Origin: Symsagittifera roscoffensis
Taxonomy: Eukaryota; Xenacoelomorpha; Acoela; Convolutidae
Direction of reading: 5' to 3'
Length of the DNA stretch: 60,000 nt
Assembly (NCBI RefSeq): GCF_963678635.1
Contig: NC_087062.1
Location: 1,490,001 to 1,550,000 of the forward strand
In this document: piece by piece, positions 1 to 12,500 of the stretch
Layout of the letters: each line of letters opens with the position of its first letter
How positions within the stretch are numbered: position 1 is the stretch's first letter
The notes under the pieces: generated by a model
The model's input: the letters and a program-made list of their open reading frames with translations, nothing else
Database searches by the model: none
Told to the model about the DNA's origin: nothing
Program-made: the position numbers and the translations under genes

Positions 1-391
1 CCTCGTAATGTTTGAAAAAAAACGAGGACGAAATTTGAAAGCAAAAAAGACTAAGCGTAAAACAAAACACTAAAGCATAAAATAAACTTCAACAAAAAAA
101 CTGTAAAAACCTCTTTAAGTAAAAAGTTTATGAAAAGTTAAAGTTTTGGAAAAAAAATTAATACTGAAAACAAACAAAAATTCTCGCGCTCGCCACTGCA
201 TCACTCGGTGGATGTTCAAAAAACCGACAAATTTACAAGCCTCCATGTCTTAAACTGAAATTGCATCAGAATTATCAAACAATTGCATAACAACCGTGAC
301 AACCTGTTGCTATATTGCATAACAAAATAACTTTTCGGCTTGGAATTGTTCTTTTTTTTGGCTTGTTGGCCATTCATCGCTACACACTCAC

Positions 392-596
392 TGAGATATA
401 TGACGGTTGCGAACTCCAACAACCCCCCGAACACATATCCGAAGCAGATGAAGAAGTAGACGTCGAGTGCCTTTACTGCAGACACATTGGGCAGTTTAGA
501 GTTGGTCGACCCAATCAGGGTGATGAGCGACAGCACAGTTGTGATTGACAGACAGGCTCGGCCGGGGATTCCTTCTCGGTTGATCCAGAACGCCAC
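392..596 (-). CDS. Channel exon 7: end of M1, pore helix M2, and M3
   Basis: The acceptor is TTGGTTGCAG|G and the donor CTCA|GTGAGT; phases are 0 in and 1 out. It encodes VAFWINREG (end of M1), M2 from about residue 271, and M3 (DVYFFICFGYVFGGLLEFA). At the cytoplasmic mouth of M2 the sequence is IPGRACL: the PAR of anion channels is PGR, R273 is the 0' residue and the 2' position is Cys. T6' and L9' are conserved. The intron lies just after M3, as in vertebrate GABA-A genes. The next exon is outside the window. Confidence 0.93.
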
Positions 597-3500
597 CTGC
601 AACCAAAAACACATCGAATATATACATTACTCACCGGCTTTAAATTGAAGCAAGTCTAGCTGAAAGATGTGAATCTAATAGCACAGAATGCACTAATTTC
701 AGTTAGCTTTGAAGAAATTTAAAAAAAAAGGAACTCAGAATAAAACCAGAAACAAATTTAGATAGTCTTTTATCGAACTTTGCCGTTTTTTGACAAGGAT
801 CGAAAATTTTAACAGTATATAGCTCAACTAACAGTTAGACAAAAAAATTAATGAAAAAACCTGCAAAAGTGTAAAGTTTTTCAAAAAGGTAGAAAAAAAT
901 TGGAATGAACTATGGCGTAGGTCAGTTTTTTCTCTAGCTGACTTTGACTAATCATAAGAAGCTCAAAAGTGGTGCCATATGAAAAAAATAGCAGCCGCGA
1001 TTCGGGTTCTTTTTGTTTTTCAGACGAATGACTTTTTCAAAATCTTTTATTAAGCAGCTCTTGTGGCCCATTAACTAATTCAGTCTCTTCTCGCTAACTA
1101 AAAATAACAAATAAAAAATAAGAAAATAGAAATAAAAACGTTTCATTTTTTATTGTTCCGACGTCCGATACGAAAGTAACAGAATGTTTGTGCTCGGGGT
1201 GGGTTTTTTTCTTCAGACAAATTTCGACTTTTTAGCTCGCCATTTTTGACGAAATTTATTAATATCATTTAAAAAGTATTTGTTGTCCTGGGCTTAAATT
1301 TTAAATTATTTTACCTGTGGTCATTTTTCGTAAAGGAATGGTGGTTTAAAGATTGCCATTTTTGCCAATTTGGGACAATCAACGCGCGATATATTTCGCG
1401 CTATTAACGCGTAAGCGGAGATTTAATCAGTCTTAGAAATCGTTCCAAATTGGTTGAAAGAAGCTGATTTGCCATAATTTATTTCTTGCAAGGAGCAAAA
1501 TCTAACCTTTTGTACTTTATATGGCGTATGGGGGTTGATTTTCATTTTAAAAATTCAATATTTAGAAGAAAAAAATTTTCGTTTTATTTTATTACATTTA
1601 ATTTTTTATGGTATTACTGCTCCATAAACCCTAAAAGGCAGTCGAAACATTCAGGGCTTCGCCCTGATACGTGCAGTCTTGTTTTATTTATGGATTTTAT
1701 TACAAAATTTCGCGTAGTAGCAAGTTTTTGTGCTAGTTCCATAGCAAACGGATGTTCCTCTTGAATTTAGAACTCGGCGCACTTGATTGTTTGCTTTATT
1801 ATTAGCATTTTGCCCTTACTACCAGTTACATTGTGCTTGATGTCATCGCAAACTTCTTGTATATTTAAGCAAAACTTTAAAACTTATACTGCTAATCAAA
1901 GAAAAGCGAAAGCAAACAATTTTTTAAAAAATTTAAGTTTTTGAAATTCTCCTAAACGCTGTGCAAAAGACAAAGTGATAAGTTTCTCTTCCAGTAACGA
2001 AATAAAAGACCAAATAGGTCAAGGTGAAGACCCATTACTTTAATATTTTACTGTTCAAACAGAAAAAAATCTAAGCAGCAGAATAATGACCGCCGCAGTC
2101 GCGCCAACGTGTTGCGAGCTTGCCAACAGAGGGTAGGACTCTTTACGAAAATTAGAGCCAGTTATCTCCGCGACGCGGGCGTAGCGCGCCCACCGGTGAC
2201 CTTAAACCAAGAGCTTAAAATAATCGGCTTTGTAGTCTTTGGCTACTTGATTAATTTTGGTACTAACGCGATTGATATTGGTATCATTTTGGTACTTGTG
2301 AATACCCACCTAGGTCAAGTCAATTGAGAAATATTTCTGTGCTGCATTAATTTTCCACATGGGAACATCGCACGCATATTTTTTTTCATATTCCCAAAGC
2401 GCAAAATCTCACAGCTTTGTGAAATATTATAACAGATTGTTTTTTGAAAAAAGTAGTTTGTGTGATAAAAAAGCAAATAATTTAATCAATGATCCAGTTT
2501 CTGGTTTCTTTAATTTAGTATCGGCCCAGAAACATTTCAAAAACTCTTTGAAATAAATAAAATTAAAAAGAACGAGTAATTTGAATCAATAACTGTTCAC
2601 TGTCATAAAAGTTCAATTAAACCGTTTCGTTTTTGTTGTTAATAAAAGTCTTTGATAGAAATTGGAATTTCAGATAGATCGATTGATTTGCATTTTGTCA
2701 TTAATTTAAAAGAGTAAAACCTTCTTGATTCAATGATTTTGAAAAATAAATTACAGTGTTTTTTATTCAGTGCAGTTTGTTGTACAGATTTTCTAGTTGC
2801 TGTAGCCTGGGTACAGTTTTCAAGTTTTCTCCCGATCACAAATATTACAGCAATGAATCAGCCTGTAACAAGACTGGTAGCATTTTAGCTCTGATCAGCC
2901 TAAAAACAGAGTCCAACAGAGTCCAACAGAGTTTAATGATTGATCCAGTTTCCTGGTTTTGTTAAATTACTATTGGCCAAAAATATTCCAAAAAATTCTT
3001 TGAAGTAAAAAAAATTAAATGGAACGAGAAATATAAATCTATAACTCTTCATTGCCATAAAAGTTCAATTAAACGGTTTGATTTTTTGTTTTAATAAAAA
3101 ATCATCTATGATAAAAACTGGAATTTCAGATAGATCAATTAATTTTGCATTTTGTCTGTAATTTTAAAAAAGAAACTTTTAACATCAAGTGTTTATCAAA
3201 AGCAGTTTCAGTGTTTTTTGGTTTGAGCAATTTGTTTCTTTACGGATTTTCTAGTTGCTTTGGCCTGGTTACAGTTTTAAAGTTTTCTCCCGATCACAAA
3301 TATTACATCAATGAATCAGCCTGTCACATGAATGGTAGCGTTATCTCAAGTTTTAGCTCTGATCAACCTTAAAACAGTGCCCAACAGAATCCAACACTTC
3401 TTTCAGATTTGTATGAAACAGTTTTAGTTCATTACTAGTGTATGTTTTCTTCTTACGTTTTTCTAATTTTCTGTTTTTGTTGTATCTTAAAAAACATCAA

Positions 3501-6500
3501 TTTTCACTTATGTACCATGAAAATCTCAAAGTCTGCTCTGTACGGTCAACCCGTCGTACAAAGGAGGACAGCTGGTTATTCCACGAGGAGCAAAGAATCT
3601 TGCGATCACGCTTATTTTTGCAACAAACATTATCCACAGGCGAAGCAGAGCTTTCCACCATTTACCGTCAAAAGTACATCAAAACATTGCAAGTCAGCCG
3701 ACAGAAATTGAGACAAATACTACAACAAAACTTGAAACAAATTTTCGACCTGCACAAAAAAAAACAAGATCTAAAAAAAATATTATCGATTTGTTTCAAA
3801 TATTGAAAAATAATCGTTTTAGGAAGAAAAAAGCAAAGTAAAACAACAAGTTGTTTCATTAGCATCGGAACAAAATTTACGAAGCGGTCACGGCGTCAAC
3901 CATACTTGTCAGAGCACAAAAGAAAAGTATTAATCCCCTCAAGGGAATAATAAAATGTTTTAGCTCATTTAACGACGCAAAATGAGGTCACTAAACTGAA
4001 AAAAAGCAAACCACTATGTTTTCAGCTGAAAAAAAAACGGCACAAATAGGCTCAAAATATGTCTTTTGCTTGATAAAAATGCAGGTTAAAAATTTTCATG
4101 GCAAGATTAATTTGTTGTCTCGAAAATAGTTTATGTTCAGATTTGGTTACGTTTTCTAATCACCAGGAAAAGTAAAGAACAATTTTAACTTTTCATAATT
4201 TTTTTAGGATTTCTTTTTACATTTTGGTTGTTTTTTAAAGCTAGTCATATACTGAGGGGAACAAATTAAACATTAAGCTATGAAAAAAGATAAAATTAAA
4301 TAATTCAAAATTTGATGAAGAGGTATATCGCAAATGCAGTCTGAAATTTATCCAGCCTGAAAATAAATCGGAAACACGAAAAAATGCAGACCAGTTTTTC
4401 TAGTAACTGAGATAAATTAATTGGATGTTTTGGATTCCAAATCATGGATGAAAATGCTTGAATATTATACCACACTTGGTGACCCACGATGTGCTTCCGA
4501 GGTAGCCAAAATCAGGCGGCATTAAAACACATGCTATTAATACATAGTTCATTACCAGGGGCGGATTTAGGGGGGGGAGCGGGGGGGGGCGGACGCCTCC
4601 CCCTCAGGGATTCGACCCCCTGCCGACCCAAAGGGTCCCCCCTTTGATACTTTTTCAGAAATCCATTTTTGGCCGACCGACCCTAAAATTTTTCTAAAGG
4701 CGCCTTAGGCGCCAATATATACTAACTTTGAGGGGGAGCGCGCGCCAAAAAAAACGCGTTTTTTTTTGTCAAAATTTTTCAAAAAGTGCCCAAAAACTGC
4801 TTTTTTGACTGTTTTTTCAAAAATTTGCCTGCGGCGCAGAAAATTTTGCCATAAAAGGGGCAAAACAGTGCTTTGGGAGAGCTCAAAAAATCAATTTGGT
4901 CGACCTAAAAAAAAAAAAAAAAAGTCGTCAAAATTTTTGAAAATTTTTTGAAAATCCGCCCCCCCTCGAGACAATCCTAGATCCGCCCCTGTTCAATACC
5001 TTCACTTCCTGAAGTGGTCGGAACAAAAACAGCAATTTTTTAAGAAGCCTTTTACAGCTTCTGCAATGGTAATTATTTTGTGCTACTTGAACAGCCATCT
5101 GCTACTATTGTTTGCATTGAAATTTTTCTTTGCAAAGTTTAAAATACGCGATACTGATAAGATTAAAGTTCCAATTCATAACCAAGTTATTATCTCCCAG
5201 CTTGGCTTCCAGCGGAGTCTATGAAGTCTTAACATGACCCTCAGACTTGAACAGGAAAGTGATCTGATTGGACTTACCCACGAACAGACGACAATGATGG
5301 TGGATGGTATGTAGCTCTGTAGGATGAAGTAGAGCAAGTCCCTCTTGAACAGGAAAGTGATCTGATTGGACTTACCCACGAACAGACGACAATGATGGTG
5401 GATGGTATGTAGCTCTGTAGGATGAAGTAGAGCAAGTCCCTCTTGAACAGGAAAGTGATCTGATTGGACTTACCCACGAACAGACGACAATGATGGTGGA
5501 TGGTATGTAGCTCTGTAGGATGAAGTAGAGCAAGTCCCTCTTGAACAGGAAAGTGATCTGATTGGACTTACCCACGAACAGACGACGATGATGGTGGATG
5601 GTATGTAGCTCTGTAGGATGAAGTAGAGCAAGTCCCTCTTGAACAGGAAAGTGATCTGATTGGACTTACCCACGAACAGACGACAATGATGGTGGATGGT
5701 ATGTAGCTCTGTAGGATGAAGTAGAGCAAGTCCCTCTTGAACAGGAAAGTGATCTGATTGGACTTACCCACGAACAGACGACGATGATGGTGGATGGTAT
5801 GTAGCTCTGTAGGATGAAGTAGAGCAAGTCCCTCTTGAACAGGAAAGTGATCTGATTGGACTTACCCACGAACAGACGACGATGATGGTGGATGGTATGT
5901 AGCTCTGTAGGATGAAGTAGAGCAAGTCCCTCTTGAACAGGAAAGTGATCTGATTGGACTTACCCACGAACAGACGACAATGATGGTGGATGGTATGTAG
6001 CTCTGTAGGATGAAGTAGAGCAAGTCCCTCTTGAACAGGAAAGTGATCTGATTGGACTTACCCACGAACAGACGACGATGATGGTGGATGGTATGTAGCT
6101 CTGTAGGATGAAGTAGAGCAAGTCCCTCTTGAACAGGAAAGTGATCTGATTGGACTTACCCACGAACAGACGACAATGATGATGGATGGTATGTAGCTCT
6201 GTAGGATGAAGTAGAGCAAGTCCCTCTTGAACAGGAAAGTGATCTGATTGGACTTACCCACGAACAGACGACAATGATGGTGGATGGTATGTAGCTCTGT
6301 AGGATGAAGTAGAGCAAGTCCCTCTTGAACAGGAAAGTGATCTGATTGGACTTACCCACGAACAGACGACGATGATGGTGGATGGTATGTAGCTCTGTAG
6401 GATGAAGTAGAGCAAGTCCCTCTTGAACAGGAAAGTGATCTGATTGGACTTACCCACGAACAGACGACAATGATGGTGGATGGTATGTAGCTCTGTAGGA

Positions 6501-9500
6501 TGAAGTAGAGCAAGTCCCTCTTGAACAGGAAAGTGATCTGATTGGACTTACCCACGAACAGACGACGATGATTTGGATGGTATGTAGCTCTGTAGGATGA
6601 AGTAGAGCAAGTCCCTCTTGAACAGGAAAGTGATCTGATTGGACTTACCCACGAACAGACGACAATGATGATGGATGGTATGTAGCTCTGTAGGATGAAG
6701 TAGAGCAAGTCCCTCTTGAACAGGAAAGTGATCTGATTGGACTTACCCACGAACAGACGACAATGATGGTGGATGGTATGTAGCTCTGTAGGATGAAAAA
6801 GAGCAAGTCCCTCTTGAACAGGAAAGTGATCTGATTGGACTTACCCACGAACAGACGACAATGATGGTGGATGGTATGTAGCTCTGTAGGATGAAGTAGA
6901 GCAAGTCCCTCTTGAACAGGAAAGTGATCTGATTGGACTTACCCACGAACAGACGACAATGATGGTGGATGGTATGTAGCTCTGTAGGATGAAGTAGAGC
7001 AAGTCCCTCTTGAACAGGAAAGTGATCTGATTGGACTTACCCACGAACAGACGACAATGATGGTGGATGGTATGTAGCTCTGTAGGATGAAGTAGAGCAA
7101 GTCCCTCTTGAACAGGAAAGTGATCTGATTGGACTTACCCACGAACAGACGACAATGATGGTGGATGGTATGTAGCTCTGTAGGATGAAGTAGAGCAAGT
7201 CCCTCTTGAACAGGAAAATGATCTGATTGGAGTTACCCACGAACAGACGACAATGATGGTGGATGGTATGTAGCTCTGTAGGATGAAGTAGAGCAAGTCC
7301 CTCTTGAACAGGAAAGTGATCTGATTGGACTTACCCATGAACAGACGACAATGATGGTGGATGGTATGTAGCTCTGTAGGATGAAGTAGAGCAAGTCCCT
7401 CTTGAACAGGAAAGTGATCTGATTGGACTTACCCACGAACAGACGACGATGATGGTGGATGGTATGTAGCTCTGTAGGATGAAGTAGAGCAAGTCCCTCT
7501 TGAACAGGAAAGGGATCTGATTGGACTTACCCACGAACAGACGACGATGATGGTGGATGGTATGTAGCTCTGTAGGATGAAGTAGAGCAAGTCCCTCTTG
7601 AACAGGAAAGTGATCTGATTGGACTTACCCACGAACAGACGACAATGATGGTGGATGGTATGTAGCTCTGTAGGATGAAGTAGAGCAAGTCCCTCTTGAA
7701 CAGGAAAGTGATCTGATTGGACTTACCCACGAACAGACGACAATGATGGTGGATGGTATGTAGCTCTGTAGGATGAAGTAGAGCAAGTCCCTCTTGAACA
7801 GGAAAGTGATCTGATTGGACTTACCCACGAACAGACGACAATGATGGTGGATGGTATGTAGCTCTGTAGGATGAAGTAGAGCAAGTCCCTCTTGAGCAGG
7901 AAAGTGATCTGATTGGACTTACCCACGAACAGACGACAATGATGGTGGATGGTATGTAGCTCTGTAGGATGAAGTAGAGCAAGTCCCTCTTGAACAGGAA
8001 AGTGATCTGATTGGACTTACCCACGAACAGACGACAATGATGGTGGATGGTATGTAGCTCTGTAGGATGAAGTAGAGCAAGTCCCTCTTGAACAGGAAAG
8101 TGATCTGATTGGACTTACCCACGAACAGACGACAATGATGGTGGATGGTATGTAGCTCTGTAGGATGAAGTAGAGCAAGTCCCTCTTGAACAGGAAAGTG
8201 ATCTGATTGGACTTACCCACGAACAGACGACAATGATGGTGGATGGTATGTAGCTCTGTAGGATGAAGTAGAGCAAGTCCCTCTTGAACAGGAAAGTGAT
8301 CTGATTGGACTTACCCACGAACAGACGACAATGATGGTGGATGGTATGTAGCTCTGTAGGATGAAGTAGAGCAAGTCCCTCTTGAACAGGAAAGTGATCT
8401 GATTGGACTTACCCACGAACAGACGACAATGATGGTGGATGGTATGTAGCTCTGTAGGATGAAGTAGAGCAAGTCCCTCTTGAACAGGAAAGTGATCTGA
8501 TTGGACTTACCCACGAACAGACGACAATGATGGTGGATGGTATGTAGCTCTGTAGGATGAAGTAGAGCAAGTCCCTCTTGAACAGGAAAGTGATCTGCAA
8601 GTCCGCAAAAATCCCAGTTGAGAAGTGCAGCTCAAACCTAGAAACAAATCAATCGCAAATCAAGAAAAAAATGATAACAAAGAGAACTCGTATGAAAAAG
8701 TAATAGCCTATAGCTTTATAAGTTCTGCAGAGTTTTCGATTACGTCGTTCTTTGTTGAGTTTGGGCTGCAGGGGCAGGGGCGAGGGGGGGGGGGGGGGGG
8801 GTGAGACGCTAGATTACTGGGTAAAGCTTAAACAATCCACCCGATTTCGTATAATGTTTCGTTTTGATTTTGTGTGGAAAAAACACGCACTAATAAAAAC
8901 AATTTTAATTGAAATAATATTAAGCCTTAATCTTAATCCGAGGAAAAACTTTGTGTAAAGGCGTGTTTCGTTAGACCGACATTGATTTTCTGAGCTCTTT
9001 TGGAACACTCTTTTGTTCTATTTGCCAGTAAAATTTGATTTTCAAAATTTGCAGCACCGCAATACCAATATTGAGAAAAACAACGAGCCAAAAAGGACAA
9101 TTTGAGGCACTTTTTTTTTTTTGAAATTTTTGAGTTTTAAAGCACTGAAATGTCATTTTTATCGAATTAGCATATCGTGATAAATTCTTCTATTTGCGCT
9201 TTGGATATTTTTTATTTCTGCAAACATTATTTTGTTGCTGAGTTTGTTTTAAACTCGTTTGACCTTGTGAGCTGGAAAGTCTTCATGTGGAACTGTGCCA
9301 TGTAGATGTCACTGAAGGTCACGCTGTCATTGCCCTCGTGCCAGTTCAAGGTCAAGTCGTCTGTAGTGTATCCATAGCACTCTAAGCAGCAGAGTCGGTT
9401 GCTGTGCAGGGAGCACAGAATGTTCCGAGCACAGTATGTTAAGAAAAAAATTACAAATAAAAAAAACATTCGAAAAAATTTTCCATTTTTTCCAATTTTT

Positions 9501-12500
9501 TCTTCCATTTTTGTCCTATTTAAGTGTTATTTTGTAAAGGATGACCTAATTAAAAGAAAAAAAAGATGGAATGAAAGGCAATAGCAGCGCTGAAATAACG
9601 TTAAAATCCGTTTTAGAATGAAAACGAGAATATTCAGACCAATTTTTCTCGACACTGCGACAACTTTTTGATTTTCTTTTCGAATCCGGATTACCACTAA
9701 CAATCTTTATGATGATTCCAAACTTGACCCCTACGAGTTTTTTGTGAGGTAGTCAAAATGTGAACAAAAATTATACCCTTCGCTATAGATCTTTCCCATT
9801 CCCCTTAGGGTGGTCGGAATAATAAATAACAACAACAAGGGTAGCTTCAATCAATTCGGCAACTATTCTCTGTTATTTTTTTCGATTTGAGTTTAGGTAT
9901 GCCAGTTATGTGACATTTGTACTTAGACATAGTGATGAAACGTTTAGTTTAGTTTTTAAACAAAATTGTTTCAAACTTGCAACTAATAAGAGACATTATA
10001 TAGCCTATTTTGTGCTTAAAGAACTACTGTGCATATAAAATGTGCATATAAAATGGAAACATTTTTGAGCGCAGATTGATTCTCTTTTGCTGGAATAACT
10101 CACGCTTGAACGTTCAGAGTTATATCAGATCTGGACAAATCTAACAAAATTTAAGGTGTTAAGCAAAAATTTACAAACTGAGTTTTTGAAGTCAACCCAA
10201 TTTGAAAAAAAAAACGTTTAAAATTTCAGAATTTATTCTTTTCTTCCAGATTTGGTATAACGCTAAACGCGTAAGAGCAAGTTACTTAAACAGGGAGAAT
10301 CAATACGCGCCAAAATTGTTACCAAATGATATGACGCAAGCTAGTTGCTCATAGTAATTCTCTCGGCAGAGAATATAATATTCAGAGTGTAATATTCGAT
10401 GCTGGCGGAAAAGTTAAGCAAACAATGATATTTTTTCCAATCATCACATCAAAATTATTGTTATACTGAGTATCAAAAGGCACATTTTGAAACAAATGGA
10501 AAGACATTAGGAAAATTCAGGTATTCATTCTGATAAAAAAGCCATCTTTTTTTGAGCTTTTAAATATTGGGTTGGTTTTGAAATCTTATCGCAAGCGAAA
10601 TTTGATTGCAAGAGGCAAATATTTTGAAAATTTGACAATGCATATCGCGAGCATTTTATCATGATTTTTTAAAACTGGTTTATTAAGTAAAGCGAATAAT
10701 CCAAACAAAAATGAATCTTACTGAAAACAAGTGAAAAAATTGAATAAAATAGCCAAAGACGAATCGTCGCCTAGGTCATTTTAAATATTATTACCTTCAC
10801 GCCATAGTGATAAATGATCGTTTCGTTACTTTGATCAATGTTTGTAAACCTTTAACCATCGCTGGAACCAGTTTGGATGCTGAGCGTATTACTACTATTC
10901 GTAATTAGCGACGATTCGTAGCAAGACTGCTTGTATCAGGGCGAAGCACTGAATGTTCCGACTGCCTTTTAAGGTCTATGGAGCAGTAATAACATGAAAA
11001 ACACGCCATATAAAGTACAAATAGATAGATTTCGCTCCTATTAACAAATCAATTATAGCCAAGGCCCGGATTAAATTGTTATAACATAAAAACATATGTT
11101 TTAACATATTTTGCTCTTTTTAACATGAAACATGAAGATGATGGATTTTAACATTATGTTCGAAAATTGAACATGCAAAAATAAGCGCTGCTACTTTCTC
11201 AAGTGTTAGTTGATCAAATAGTTTGTTTGCTTTCAAGTAGTTTGTTTGCTCTAAAGTGTTAGTTGATCAAATAGTTTGTTTGCTTTGTTCCGACTTTCTC
11301 TACGCGATTTTTTTTCAGTTGAGCTTATGCCATGGGTCGCGATCAAGTAACCGGGAGTTCTCTTTTACTTTCACTCGATAGTGGAAAAAAAGTATGGGAG
11401 TTTTTGCCAGGTGCCAACAAACTTCGCTGTAAACCTTGTGGACTTTTAATCGATTGCAATTATCGTGCGAAGACATAAACCAGCATTTGAAGAGCGGAAT
11501 TGGAACAAACTAACAACTCGACTATCACGCAGTTCGTTAATTCCACAATGTTTAAACTTTTTTAATGGAGACATCGAGTACACACGGTTGAAGTGTTTGA
11601 TATCAGACAGTGCGTCTTACATGATACAAGCTGGTCGGAGCTTGAAAGCGTTGTACCCCGAAAAGAGTCTGCAAATTACTGTTGCGAAAATTTCGAAAAA
11701 CTTACTGACTTTATCCTTGAACATCTCGAAAAGCACGAATCTTTAGCGATTTCTTCGTTGAAAGCACTCGTATTCGCGAAAAAGGAAGAACTGGCCGTGT
11801 CTCTGACCTGCATTGCTGGAGAGTTTGCGCATTTGGTGACTGATAAAGAAACTGCAAGAAAGGATCTCACATGGGGTTGCTGTCCAACTGGTTGAAGAGT
11901 TTAGTTCAACTCTAACAGACCATTACAAAGAAAAATTAATGGCTGTTCTCAACAGGAATCCGGACTGGGAGTTCGTAAGCGAGGTTGGCGGGGTGCTCAA
12001 TGGAAAAGTTGGGTCAACTGGTCTAGACCCTGGCTGTGTCAGCTATAGTTAGTGTGGACGTGGAACGAAGTTTTTACGCTTTATCGTACATTCTCGCTCC
12101 GCAGAGACAGTCTCTCACTGTGAAAAACTTGAAATTTTGCATGGTTGTTATGTGGAACACTGTGTGAAATTCAAGTTTCATTTAACATTTTTTGCAACAT
12201 TTTTTAGCATTTTTATTAACATTTTAATGAACATAAATTGCTCAAAATGATAACAAAAAATTCCGGGCCTGATTATAGCATTTAAGCTTCCTTGAACCCA
12301 TTTGGAACGATTTCTAAGATGGATTAAATCTTGGCTTACGCGATAATAGCGCTAAATATATCGCGCGTTAATTGTTTCAAATTGGCAATCTTTAAACTCC
12401 CATAACCTACGAAAAATGATCACAGGTAAAATATCTTTTCAAATTTAAGCTAATGACAACAATACCTTTAGAATAATATAAAAAATTCCGTCAAACATGG

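Noticed and set aside
3438-3806. 122-codon plus-strand frame rich in Lys and Gln
   Set aside because: No motif, overlapping rival frame, low-complexity AT-rich DNA inside an intron.
5246-8597. CRISPR array
   Set aside because: Units are 98-bp direct repeats without distinct spacers, made of receptor exon sequence in an animal genome.
5176-8600. More than 30 separate 67-codon minus-strand frames as a gene family
   Set aside because: They are the same exon end and intron start read through the donor site in each 98-bp unit, not genes.
9399-9508. A C-x13-C pattern (CARNILCSLHSNRLC) upstream of YGYTTDD that mimics a Cys-loop
   Set aside because: It lacks the FPxD core. The true Cys-loop exon is at 12889-12810, and these bases are the pyrimidine tract before the exon 5 acceptor.
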